This document shows positions 46,254-57,493 of a stretch of 64,000 nt of DNA, one piece after another. Source of the DNA: Gymnopilus junonius. Taxonomy: Eukaryota > Basidiomycota > Agaricomycetes > Agaricales > Galerinaceae. Every line of letters begins with the position of its first letter. Position 1 is the first letter of the stretch. The notes beneath the pieces are model-generated. The model saw only the letters and a list, made by a program, of their open reading frames with translations. It did no database searches and was not told where the DNA came from. The translations under genes and the position numbers were made by a program. The stretch spans positions 1-64,000 of the forward strand of contig JADNYJ010000143.1 in the NCBI GenBank assembly GCA_015501075.1, written 5' to 3'.

Positions 46254-47545
46254 ATGCCTCGAATGACTACCCGCACCGATCATGCAGACGATGCTCACGT
46301 GAGTCTTAATTCAGTTGTGGAGTGTCGCCACTGACTGTTCTATTGTCCCTTAGACTCGGAAAGAGAACCCAGACGTGATATGCCCAGAGTGCCGAAAACC
46401 CCTTAAAAAGAGCAGCCTGCATGGTCATACTAAACGATTCCATCGCCCCGAGTGAGCCGCTCTTTTCATTTTATTATGGGAACCCTGTTATTGTCGAAGT
46501 TAACTAATCAACGGTTGACGCCCCCTTTTGTGTTGACTCAGTGAATGGTTCCCATGCGATGATTGCGAATATATCGCCAAATGCAAGAGCGACCAAGCGG
46601 ATCATGAACGTTACCAGTGAGTTTTTTTTGATTCGATTTATTCGAGGATCAAGTCCTTGCGATTTCTGATTGAGAGCACGAAACGTGGTTTTTTTTTGTA
46701 TAGCACGGGGAGCAAGGATTTCAAGTGCGAGGACGATCCTGAACAATGTAGTAAGGCGTTCTGTAATAAAGCGAACTTGCAGCACCATCGCGAACGTCGG
46801 CATGGTTTTGTGCCACCTGGGAGGAGGAGGGTAGCTCATGACCCTCGGGATGGTTGGATGGTGAAGCCGTAGGATCTCCTAGGCTGTCCGATTTTCAGGG
46901 TTGGAGCTTGGATTTGCTCTACACTCCTCATATGGGTCTGCATCGAGCCATGCTTCCTCCTCCACTGTATCAACCCCTTCTAGCGCCGAGCGTGAGCTGG
47001 CGATTGACGACTCCGCGTTGTATGCAGATCCCGGTTTCGACTTTGGGACGCGTTACAATAACAATGACATCGTCGACTACTTCAATGGCCAAGCCGCTTG
47101 TACCACTCCAAACTTCGACTACGGGCTTAACCCCGCCTATCCTGCTGACCATGAGACTCAATATACCGGGATACCATATCCGCACCCTCAGGACGTGGCC
47201 TATAATCACGGTGACCAGCAATTCGACCCTCATCCAGAGTTCGACTTCGCAGAGCCACATCTTCAAGTTCAAGCTCAGAATCAGGATCAGAATCGGGATA
47301 ACGGAGTTCACTATCTCTGCGGGTCCATATTCCAATTCGAGTCATCGCCATACCAGACTGATAATGGGCATATGGAGTACCTTGCCCCAGGTGCATACCC
47401 CGATGTCACTGCTGCTGCCGCCGTGGGTGCTTCCAATTCCTTCTTGTCATCTTCTTTGCTGGAGTTGGGCTTGGAGGATTCCGAGTCGAATCTGAATCGG
47501 CCTAGGTATTTTGGTTCACACGGGTTTGATTATTATAACTTCTGA
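46254..47545 (+). CDS. C2H2 zinc-finger protein, 337 aa, likely transcription factor
   Basis: Five exons (46254-46298, 46354-46451, 46542-46616, 46704-46852, 46899-47545) sum to 1,014 nt with no break. Finger 1: CPECRKPLKKSSLHGHTKRFH; finger 2 begins CDDCEYIAKCKSDQADH and ends ERYH across a splice; finger 3 uses CSKAF..NLQHHRERRH with two more Cys upstream. The second half is acidic and Gln/Asn/Tyr-rich (for example DFAEPHLQVQAQNQDQNRDN) and ends LGLEDSESNLNRP, like an activation region. The last intron (46 bp) has the weak donor GTTGGA, but it is the one that keeps the frame. Probably nuclear. Confidence 0.8.
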
Positions 47546-47899
47546 AAGCGTCTTTGCATTACTAAGTACTTACTCTATATCAGCGCACTCTTCTCTTCCA
47601 TTTCCTATTTCCCTTTCTAATTTCTCATCGGATACTTCACCATTTAATTCCTAATGTTTACGCCACCTACTCACCACTTCATCCGCATTCCGGATAAGTC
47701 TGGATCTCGACATTTCTATCGTAATCATAGTCTTTCCACATTAATTCTTGCACATATTCTATATGGATATCCTTGATTGTTACCTGAATCGTCATTTAAG
47801 ATTTCGCTTTCATTGTAGTATACAGTAGTCATCATTTAATTTTTTTTTCAATCGTATCTTTGTTTTTCTGACCATTGGATTTTGATTTCAACCACGTTT

Positions 47900-47935
47900 G
47901 ACTTGATTTGATTTGATTTGATTTGATTTGTAGTA
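47900..47935 (+). repeat. Microsatellite (TTTGA)n
   Basis: About six 5 bp units of TTTGA/TTGAT in the 3' flank of the zinc-finger gene. Confidence 0.85.
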
Positions 47936-48464
47936 GTTTTACGTGTTTCATCACTTGTATAATAAATTGAGATTAAGAAATAAAGTTTGTAGTATTGCAA
48001 AAGCTGAGAAACTTTGACGCGTAATAGAGGTGAAACTTGGGAACATGAATCTACAGAGCCTGAGCTTGAAGTTGAACGGCAAAGAGCGACCCCGCGCAAA
48101 ACGCAGTACGCGTTATCGATGTCCATGTCAATGATTTATGAGATATAGAGTATATGTAGATACATCACGAGACGTTTACGGAAGCGGTAAGCCAGAAATC
48201 CAGACTCCAGAAGATCGACTCGGCGGCAGTTGAGTTAGCGTGGGTCGTTGTATGGTCGTGGTCGTGATCATGGTCCAAGGTCCAATTGGACTCGGGAACA
48301 CATGGATTGCTCTGTGGTGATGACTGACGGATAATTGATGTGAGGCACAAGCTAAAAGAAAGTGGAATTGGAATCGATGTTGATGTTGATGTTGACGTTT
48401 TTCCTTTTCATACATGCCTATATATATAGACGTGGCAGTTCAAAGTTCAGATCTCGATGATCAT

Positions 48465-48522
48465 AAATCATAAACCAATAAAATATAATCCAATAAACCA
48501 ATAAACCAATAAACCTATAAGC
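48465..48522 (+). repeat. AATAAACC-type tandem repeat
   Basis: Several imperfect 8-9 bp units (CCAATAAA, AAACCAATA) run in series, and a GTTGAT trinucleotide-based run lies just upstream at about 48372-48396. Noncoding. Confidence 0.75.
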
Positions 48523-50030
48523 CGATCCAGCTATCCAGCCGTAAGTAAGTCAATAAGCCACAGACCAGAGACCAGAGATCACGACGAAAGGAGGAAGTCA
48601 GATACGCAGTTCAGTTCAGACAGCGACCGCAGTCCTAGTTATACCCACACAGCCGCCCCAGGGCGTCAACATACTTATACTGCATAGAGTATAGTATAGT
48701 AGCACAAGCGACCCACGTCAGACATATACAGTATACTTACTCTAATGATATTTCGCCATTCTGATTCTGATGCAATGACGCCCCAAATCGACGCAACCGC
48801 GCGAAACGGCCTTCATGTTCAGGGGGGTAATGTGAGCAAAAAGGTCCACGAAGCGAGAACCTGGAAGTCGCCGTATAGCCCTACTGCTGCAGTCGTGTCG
48901 TGTAAGCAGACTTGAGAGATCTAGAAGCTCAAGACAAAAGACCTGTAGTCGCAGAAGCGTAAAAAGACCTGAAACCAAACCATGCGAAAAGACCCAAGAT
49001 CCAAGACCCAAGACCCAAGGCGAATCCCGATCCGGAATGCCGACGTACTTACTTCAGACCCCCTTCCAGTTCCTTCGCCTCATGTACTCGAGTCTGACAG
49101 TTCTGACAGTGTACATTCGGATACTCATCATCATGATCACCCGCATCACATGTTACTGACTCGGCAAACGTTTGAAATTTGAAATCGTAATGGGGTCTTG
49201 TGATCCGCACTGCGACAGAACGTGACGGATTTGTTTCATCGAACTTTGGGGCCGCCCCTTCAAGGCTCAAATTCTAGGTGCCTGGATCCCGAGGTTGGAA
49301 TTGAGCGGGTCTTGCCATTGGACCGTGGAAGGGAAGGGAAAGGGCCATTTGGCGTATACTAGAATGGAATGGAACACAAGGGGAAACTGTCACAGTATAG
49401 CATGACTGACTCGACCGGCCGGCAGTGGAAAGTTGGGTCTCTGAGACGCAGTGAGAACGTAGCGGTGGTTGCCGTGGACCATGGTGGGTAATGGATTAAT
49501 GGACATTCACGAGGACGGAAGACGGATGAAGCGGACGAATGACAGAGGACAGAGGGGCATGAAGGAACGTTCTGGGAGAGGGTTCTCAAGGAAGGACCGG
49601 CGAGCGCACGGTGGCTCGCTCCAGAGAAAACATAATAGCCCGTTCCGAGGGTCCTTATACGTATGGAATGATATCTAATTCAAACGTTCGAAGAGTCAGA
49701 AGAATGCAATGACTTGGAAGATGCCGCGTCGTTAACGCACCTGGAACAGATCCGAACCGGGTTTATCCCCCCAAAACCAAAAGTTGGAACGAAAATGGGT
49801 ACCGCAACGGGCCATGTCAATGAAAACTGTCAATATAAGGAAAATGAGCCGTTGATCACGATGGATGACGCCAGTCGCGACATTGAGAGAAAAAAACATA
49901 CGCAAACGCAACCCTGGAACTTGAACTGCCCAGGTAAAAAGGGTTCCTCCATCCCCACGCAAGAAACTCCGCACTCCTGTCGCTCAGCACAAACACTCCC
50001 TCTCCGCCCCCCTCAACAACCCCTCCCACA

Positions 50031-50212
50031 ATGCTCGCTCAACGCAAAAGCTCGCCGTCGCCGTCCCCCTCGCGCAGATCCTCCATCTCCAGCAAACTTT
50101 CGGCATTCGGTGCGATGTTCAGCCGAACCCTAACCACCAATGACAGGGCCCCCGACTACGCCCACCACGACGAGGAGTACGACTCGATTTCGCCCATCTT
50201 CCCCGTTATTTC
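50031..50212 (+). CDS. Possible first exon of a small gene, unknown
   Basis: ATG in a good context (CCACAATG) opens MLAQRKSSPSPSPSRRSSIS and an acidic end before a GTGAGT donor at 50211. A matching downstream exon was not found before the next gene at 50691. It may be a truncated or misassembled gene, or an upstream ORF. Confidence 0.3.
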
Positions 50213-50690
50213 CAGTGAGTCTTCCTTTGCCTTTCAATACGAGGAACATGGTGGTTGGAGGTCAAGTTACGGAGGGGAAAGATAAGAGATAAGCGCTACG
50301 CAAGCCGTGGTCTATGAATAACACTCTTATCTTCCTTATCTCTGCGTTCACCTCCCGAGGCGGTCTGGTGCCTTGATTGGTTGCTATCTCCGTCCCCGAC
50401 GTTCGTTCCGTCCAGGACATGCCCCGCTCACTTCCAGTGGCGGTTGGGCACCGACAACGTCGCTCAGCGCTGTCGCCAGCGAGGCTGTGAGACCCCCCTT
50501 TGCTTTCGGACGGATAAAGCCGACGGTGCCACATGTCTTCCGTCATCTATACGCATCGTTCCAGTTACACTCACGGGCGGAACCTGCACTCGTCCAATAT
50601 TTAACCCTCCTTGCCTCTCCTCTTTTCTTTTTCCTCAATACCTCTCCTTTTTTTTTCGCACTTTTACTTTTACTCACACACATACACCCC

Positions 50691-51667
50691 ATGGCAGACT
50701 CGTCAGAACGCTCCCCATCCCGAGGCCGTGAAACTTTCGTGAGTAACTCGGCTATACTTACCCCATGACTCGAACCAATTTACTCACCAACGCCTCCTTT
50801 TCCATACTTTCATCAGTCCACAGGTCGAGGTGGCATGGGCAACATCCGCCAGGCCTCTCTCTCCCGCGACGCACGACCCACAACCGGCCCAGACGACTTC
50901 TCCGTCACGCGTGGTCGGGAGCGCATGGCCAACCCAAACCAAGTACGTCACCTCATGTCCTTTGTCCCTTTCAAATACACGGACTAACGCAATTGCTTTT
51001 CTCTAGGTATTCTCAACCGGACGAGGCGGTGCAGGCAACCTCCGCTCTCCCTCGCGTGATCCCCAAGTCCAAGCTAGCCCTAAACTCGAAGCAGCCGAAA
51101 AAGAAGTGATCCGGGAATACGTCGCTTCACAAGAAAGTGCAATTGTGAGTTATACCCATATTCTTTCTTTTGTGATCATCTCTTGACCCCTCTTCCTTCC
51201 TTCCTTTCTTATAGCACTCAACAGGCCGCGGAGGACTAGGCAACATGAGCCGTTCTCGCTCTCGCGACCCTAGCACCCCAAGGTACTCAACAGGCCGCGG
51301 CGGAGCTGGGAATATCGTATCCGGCGATGTCGCCTTGATCGAGGCCAGAGAGGAAGAAGAAAGGCAACAATTCACCCGCCCTGATGAACTGTACGTCCTC
51401 TCTTTCTCTTTCTCTTCCTCATCCTCCTACTCTTCCAACTCCCTCTTCTCCCTCGCGTCCTCTTCCTCCCGTCTTCCCATCTTTCTAACCTCACCTCTCT
51501 TCCTCTCCTACAGACACTCAACCGGCCGAGGCGGATCTGCTAATATAACATCCACACACGAGCCTCCCGTCGAACATCCAACTCAAAACCTCACCTCTGG
51601 ATCAACAGGCCGGGGTGGGCTGGGTAATCTTTCTAAAACGGGGTCACCGTCTCGACCGCGCGTTTGA
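50691..51667 (+). CDS. DUF3602 (Par32/Amu1-like) STGRGG-repeat protein, 213 aa
   Basis: Five exons (50691-50738, 50817-50942, 51007-51144, 51215-51390, 51514-51667) sum to 642 nt with no break. The protein carries six copies of STGRGGxGN or a variant (MGN, AGN, LGN, AGN, SAN, LGN), the hallmark of the DUF3602 family. The yeast member Par32/Amu1 is a TORC1-controlled phosphoprotein that inhibits ammonium transporters; by analogy this may link nitrogen status to uptake. Ser/Arg/Pro-rich spacers (SRSRSRDPS) suggest phosphorylation. Introns fall just before repeats, so exons and repeats are in register. Confidence 0.88.
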
Positions 51668-53322
51668 AAGTTTGCTTTCTTAGCACCCCGTCTCGTCTCG
51701 TCCTTCTCCCTCAGTACCTACCGCGCAGCGCGTCCCCGCGTCTCTCGGGTTAACATTCCCATCCACCATCCGCCATTCACATTCACATTTGCGTTCCCAT
51801 CCTCCTAAACACTACATCCTCAATTCTCAAACGTGTAGGAATCAAATATCGGCTTCCGGTCGACTTGACGGGTTTCTTCCTCTTCTCCCTTCTTCTTTTC
51901 TTCTTCTTTCCACTCCAATGTACAATTACTTGTAACACCATGCGGATCTATGTAGTATCTTCACTTTCACCTCTCTCCCTTGGTCGTTGTCTTCGACCTT
52001 CACCTTTCCATTGACCTTGATCATCGCCTTCGGGCATCCCCTTCAACATTCACACTCGCCCCTCAAAAATTGATGGATTATGTACACGTAACATATCTCT
52101 TTTTCTCTCAGTACATACATGCAACGCCCCCAGTTTCAGCGCGATCTAATTCAAATCAAATGATATTTGGCTGCTTTCATCCTCTTGCTTGCATTGCGTG
52201 GCGTTCAAGTTGGCTTGGCATTAAATTGAGTTTGGACTGAAATTTAAATTTATAGAGTGCAATACATAACGAAACGCGTAGGCTGCATATAATAAATAAT
52301 ATAACGAAGAACGGCTTGAACTAAATGCTCGAAGAGTCGATTATAGATTGTAATTATTCCCACCAGCGGCTGTGCACGGTCTTTGTGCCAGCGCGTCCCC
52401 AAGGACTCACAATGCTTTAGCATCCATTGGGTGTTTCGTCTCATTACCATGCAGCATTATTTACGCGCGACCTACTCGACGCGTCTCCGAGAAACATCTC
52501 CTTTGTCTGCAGCAGAACGGCGTAATCCAACGTGAACCCCTGTCCAGTGCCCACATCGACTGGTGTATTATGAACCTATTACCTTTGCAGTTCTGTTGCA
52601 CGCTCTTGGTTAGGGCGGCGCTTGGCGGAATTTTTTTGGAAGTGGAAGTGACTTCCGAACAGGTTGGTCGTTAGCATTTGCTATCTTTATCACTGAATCA
52701 CCGAACCATGACATGAGAAATTGTCGATCTAAATTTGAGTCTTGACATTCTCTCAGAGTCGAGATTTTTTATTGTGCTAACGCGCAACCGATAGTGACAG
52801 AGTGCGATAATTGGACGGAGAAATCTCAAGGTCTCACTGAGGTCATTGAGGGTACTCAAGGTCGGGGCCTTACTTCAAATAAAGCACGCGAGGGGACGAG
52901 GATCACAGAGTCTTTAGCACTTCAATCTTCTGGTGAGCAAGTGGAAGAACCACTGTGTTGAATACGTTTCGCCCTGACAGCGGGTGCTTCCGTTCATTTC
53001 ACATTTATCACGGATGGGATAGGGACGATTTGTGAGCTTTACGTTTCCTTCTTCCTTCTTCCTTCTCTCACTCCTCTGGGACCTCAAGTCTAGGGCTCTC
53101 GTTCTCGACGATCTCTGTGCCTCTAGGATTTTGGGTTTGGTCTAAGAAGTGTTCACAGTTCGAAAGGAGGTGAAATCAGCTTTATCAATCCTGATCTTCA
53201 GAGCGCCAGTTTGATCTCTGCAGATAATATCCCTCTCTGTCGAGGACTTCGATTCCCTACCTCTCCATCGCGGCACAACCAAGCGAAAAACCTCTTTCTA
53301 GGTCATTGCCGTAGGGATACCT
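51668..53322. other. Intergenic, no supported gene
   Basis: C/T-rich 3' flank of the DUF3602 gene, then AT-rich sequence. Short ORFs only. Confidence 0.45.
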
Positions 53323-55074
53323 ATGGATGGTATGCTTTCAACGTTTACTTCTGCCGGGATGTATGCTCATTTACGTCCCTTAGACGAGACTCGCAGCGCA
53401 GTAGACTACGTCGTTAACAATGGAAGGTTACCGCATTTAGAAAATGTCGTTCATCAGGTTCTACGCTTAAATGGTTCACTGAGGGTACGCAGCTTGTGTA
53501 TCAGGTGTCTCCTATACTTCGAGCCTGAACGCCTTTTAATTATTAGAGGAATTCGAGATTGCGGAACAATGCCGTCAACATGGAAGTTATACTGGACGCT
53601 TTTTTTCGTTGCGAAATTGTGTCTGAATTAAAACGTCGCCTTGGGTAATGATGCAACTCCCCAGTTGAAGAGAGATTCAGCTCAGCTTGGAAGGTACATA
53701 ATGCTCCAGGAAAATCTTATGTTCGGGAATTAATAATGTTTTCAGCTGCCTTGCTGAAGTGGCGGAGTTCATAGTTGATGTTATCAACGAAAATGGCGTT
53801 GCTGGAAACACGTCAAAAGCCCTTAATTTTACTCGGAGACTGCAAGAGTTTGAAAAGTGTTTTGATGTGCGTAATCGTGATCTTCGTAGAATGCTTGTAA
53901 TGATGGTGACATTTACGAGCAGAAAAAGTTTGAGAAGATCACCTATCCTGAAGATAACAACTATCGCCCTCTGACGGACCTCAGGAGGAGAATATCATGA
54001 TAGGGTCGTTACAATGGACCAGATGAGGATAGTTACTCTACTGATCCCCGTGGGCTGGACCACGATTCCTCAGGCGACGAACATGACTATTTTTCTGATA
54101 CCGCTGGCCTGACCATCACTGGAGGCGAGTATGCATCTGTAGGTGGTGATGTTCACTATGACGACGGGTCCGTCATACCCCTACCAGGCCCACGAACGCC
54201 AAAAGACGTACTTCTTTTTCAGAAACCTCAAGAATTCTACTATCACTGATGGAAATTTCATGTCTGTTGGGGTAAGTATGTATGGAGCGCGTAGACCTGA
54301 GAACTCGAAACGCCAGGTTAATGCCGGTGTTCCACAGCAAGGGCCGTCTGCTGGATATAGCAACCTGAATGGTATTTAAATTTATGTGTTCATTCTCAAA
54401 GTGTACGGTTTATATATGTACGGATAGGCCACATTTTTTTACCAGAAAATATTGTACAGATGAACACGTGGGGGTTGCAAAATCAAGAACCAGATCGAGG
54501 TCAGTAATTATTCTTTAGAATGGAAGTGATCATTCCCAACCGATTTGCAGAATATCTGCCTCCTTACGGCGGACAGTGTCAAGATAATAACAGAGCCGAC
54601 TCAGAGTACACGGCGTCAGATAGGAATTGCCGATTCATAGTATCGTCTCCTGAAGTCAGTGAACCAGTAGATAATGCGCATCATGGACCTGGCGAAGCTA
54701 GTTCTCCTACCAATCATTCCAATGGACGTACTTCCGATCAGGAAGAGGGATCCCTCTCCACCAACACCAACGACGGCGGGATTACATTGAATTATCCGCG
54801 TACATCTTCCATGCAAACTGTGTTTCCAGAGCTTCAAAATGAGATGAACGGTCAAGAACAAATGCCTCTTGTTACGCCATCGTCATCGTCATCATCTCCT
54901 CCATCTATTGCACATGTGGTTTCGTCGACTCTTGGTTCAGAGAATAATGATGCTTCGAAGAAAAAGAAAAGAAAATCATTGTTGAAAATGCCATTTAAAT
55001 TTATAAAACGCAAGAATGGTAAAAATAGGGGTCGAATTCGAGAGACGGGTAGTTGGACGTCGGGCAGTTCGTAA
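53323..55074 (+). CDS. Tandem paralog 1: helical N-terminus, paired Gly-rich motif, polybasic tail
   Basis: ATG at 53323 (MDGMLSTFTSAGMYAH) opens a helical region (DETRSAVDYVVNNGRL, LPHLENVVHQVLRLNG, then NENGVAGNTSKALNFTRRLQ). After an acidic stretch (DHDSSGDEHDYFSD) come motif 1 LTITGGEYASVGGDVHYDDG (54108-54168) and motif 2 NSTITDGNFMSVGVSMYG (54226-54289), about 40 residues apart. The C-terminal exon from about 54490 has Ser runs and ends KKKKRKSLLKMPFKFIKRK plus a basic Gly/Ser tail (stop 55074). The frame breaks near 53600 (T run) and 54175. The gene is a duplicate of 55640-57311. Function unknown; see findings for the HET-S comparison. Confidence 0.55.
54108..54289 (+). repeat. Paired Gly-rich motif in paralog 1
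   Basis: Two units of the pattern [I/V]TxGxFxSVG(G) lie about 40 residues apart with a basic/aromatic loop (YQAHERQKTYFFFRNLK) between. Confidence 0.6.
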
Positions 55075-55639
55075 CGAAAGTTTACGAGTAGATATATTCT
55101 CTAGTTAAACCTACAATAACTATGCAAACCCTAAGCTTCCAGCTTACTGGAACCAAAAGCACCGTAAATTTTTACGGCGAGCTAGGACCACTGTTCTGCT
55201 AGGCCATGGTTTATCCTGGGATAGGATACAAAAATGTAACATTTTCGGCCAAAAGAATCACCGTTTCGGGTTACGGCCTTTACAGACTTGATTGTGGGTG
55301 CACTGCTTGTCCAAATTGATCACAATGAGATAATAGGCTTTTGGCTTTTGATACGACTCCGCCACCAAGCTGTGCATTTGTTTCTTCCCCCTCTCCCTTT
55401 AAATTGATGGCTTTTGAACAGTCCTACCTTCCTATTACTTTCCTTCACCCTGAGTTAATCTGGAAAGTTTGAATCGAGGCAAGTTCACCCTCAGCAACTC
55501 TCATTTTTGGGACACTAAGAAATTTCGTATCACCATAGCTCTCTCTCCGGAAGCTCACTTCCTCGCCTCTTTTCTCCACAGCTGGCGAAAGATATACATT
55601 TGACCAAGTTGTAAGAACTTACTATTGAGGAAACTATGG

Positions 55640-57311
55640 ATGGTCTGTGCTTTCATGCTATCTGTACCCGAGATTTGTGTCATTGACGTTCTCATCTTAG
55701 ACGATACACGTTGTGCAATCGAGTATATTGGGAAGAATATGGGGTCTTTTTTCCATTTAGAAAATGTAATTGAACAAACTGTCCAGTTAGATGAAATCAT
55801 GTGGGTACGTAGCTTATCCATTAGCTGCCGTGACAACCTGTCTGAATATATCTGATGATTATAGAAAAATGCATGTTTATCGGATAGCGCCCACTTTATG
55901 GTCCCCAAGGAACTCATACTGGATGCGTTATATGCTGCGAAACTGTGTCTGAACCAGAATATTTCCTTGCGATATGCGCTTCTCGACCAGTTGAAGGATG
56001 ACTCACGTCAGCTTGGGCGGTAAGTGATTACTTGAAGAAATCATTTATTCACCTATAGGTATTGAACGGAATTTTCAGTTGTCTATCTGGTGTGGCGGGT
56101 GCTGTAACTGATGTTATTGCAAATGAGGGTATTGCTGGGGACCTTCACGAAGTCTTCAATTTCACGCGGAGGCTAATGGAAATCGCGAAGCCATTTGATG
56201 TGCGTGATTATTTATACCATGGTGTTAATTCTGACGCCCCGACTTTAGATGAAGTTTGAAAAGATTGTATACCCTCAGGGCACTCCAACCACAGCCAATA
56301 ACTACGATCAGCGATGTCAGCAGTACTACAATGCACCAGGTTGAGGAAATGGCCCTGCGGGTGCTAAGGACCATCACAAATCTTCTGAAAAGTCTATGAA
56401 TATTTCTCCAATGGCGAGGGGCTGGGGATCAATGGCGGCAATTATTCTGTGGCAGGTGGCAATGTTTATTATGATGATGGTTCCATGATGCAATCTAACA
56501 GGCCCTCAAACGCGAGAACCATTTCGCTTTTTAGCAATCTCAAGAACAGTGTGATTACTGGTGGCAATTTTAAGTCTGCTGGTGGAAATGTGTATGGAGC
56601 GCCCAAACCTCGTCAACAGTTTTACCCAGATAACTTTTGGAACGAGGGAACTGGTGCGCCACAGCCGACGCCGCCTGGTGGCTATCACCGTCAGACTCAG
56701 AATGGTATGTGAATTTGCTTATTTCCTTTCTCAAGGTGTACGTTCATATATATATGAATAGGTCAGAATTACACTATGGACAATACAGATACTCAGCGGT
56801 CCAGTCAGCGTGGGTGGGAAAGGGAGACAACTGACCGAGGTCAGCATTTCTGCTAAGCATTCGTCGAAACAAGAATAATCAGCGCTAATCAACCTTCCCC
56901 ACTTTTCTAGACTACCCTCCTCCTTACTATGGACATCTTCAAGGCAGTAGCGCGTCTCAATTCACAGATTAAGATATACCGTCCATTAAAGTCATTGGGC
57001 CACAGGAATCTCATGATTCTAAACCAGGCCTAAACCAAGTACCGATGGCTATGGGGTCTAATGAGCACGTTTCGTATTCAGCGCTCGAAGAACGGTCCGC
57101 CACAGCTAACTTCGGAAATGTCTCCTTGGAGTACCAACGTACATCCTCCTCGCACGCTACATCGATTCAATCCACTGCAGCGAGCCGACGAGATGAAGTT
57201 CCTCCGCCAACACCGTCCTCTGACGGCTCGGCTTCTACTAGAAATGCAAAGAGCAAGAAGAAAACGTCAATATTCAGGATACGGTTTGGGAAGGGGAAGA
57301 AGGATGACTGA
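55640..57311 (+). CDS. Tandem paralog 2: helical N-terminus, paired Gly-rich motif, polybasic tail
   Basis: Starts MVCAFMLSVPEICVIDVLIL and continues DDTRCAIEYIGKNMGSFFHL; exon 2 gives MVPKELILDALYAAKLCLNQ and LLDQLKDDSRQLGR; exon 3 gives VTDVIANEGIAGDLHEVFNF and TRRLMEIAKPFD, all helical. Then GINGGNYSVAGGNVYYDDGS (56428-56487) and NSVITGGNFKSAGGNVYG (56545-56600). Later exons hold VSLEYQRTSSSHATS and a basic end KSKKKTSIFRIRFGKGKKDD (stop 57311). Introns with GT-AG ends lie at 55805-55864, 56021-56079 and 56201-56249. Matches paralog 1 in every block, so the pair arose by tandem duplication. Function unknown. Confidence 0.6.
56419..56600 (+). repeat. Paired Gly-rich motif in paralog 2
   Basis: Two units, INGGNYSVAGGNVYY and ITGGNFKSAGGNVYG, about 39 residues apart. 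The loop (SMMQSNRPSNARTISLFSN) is the least conserved part against paralog 1. Confidence 0.65.
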
Positions 57312-57493
57312 AAGAGAGTCGAAAGACGGACAAAGGAATACCACAACTCGACGCGCCTTAGAAAGTTTCTGGACTTACTTACAAATAAGATCTCAATTAA
57401 GATTCGATACTGTACGCTCACTTGACTGTATTCGAGGCAAATGTTATGCCTGTATTATCCTACTTACACAACAAGTCAACGCATCCGACGAAG

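Larger units (their letters stand above)
47546..50030. other. Long intergenic region with simple repeats
   Basis: Holds the two simple repeats above and an AAGACCCAAGATCC-type repeat at about 48988-49020, plus many short ORFs without domains. A TATATATA box lies at 48420-48428. Nothing else supported. Confidence 0.5.

Noticed and set aside
46854..47495. 213-codon ORF overlapping the zinc-finger gene
   Set aside because: Shadow frame; the frame beginning at 46899 continues the spliced zinc-finger protein in phase and has biased acidic composition.
47900..48522. CRISPR-like array from spaced repeats
   Set aside because: Repeats are simple 5-9 bp microsatellites with no spacers, and the genome is eukaryotic.
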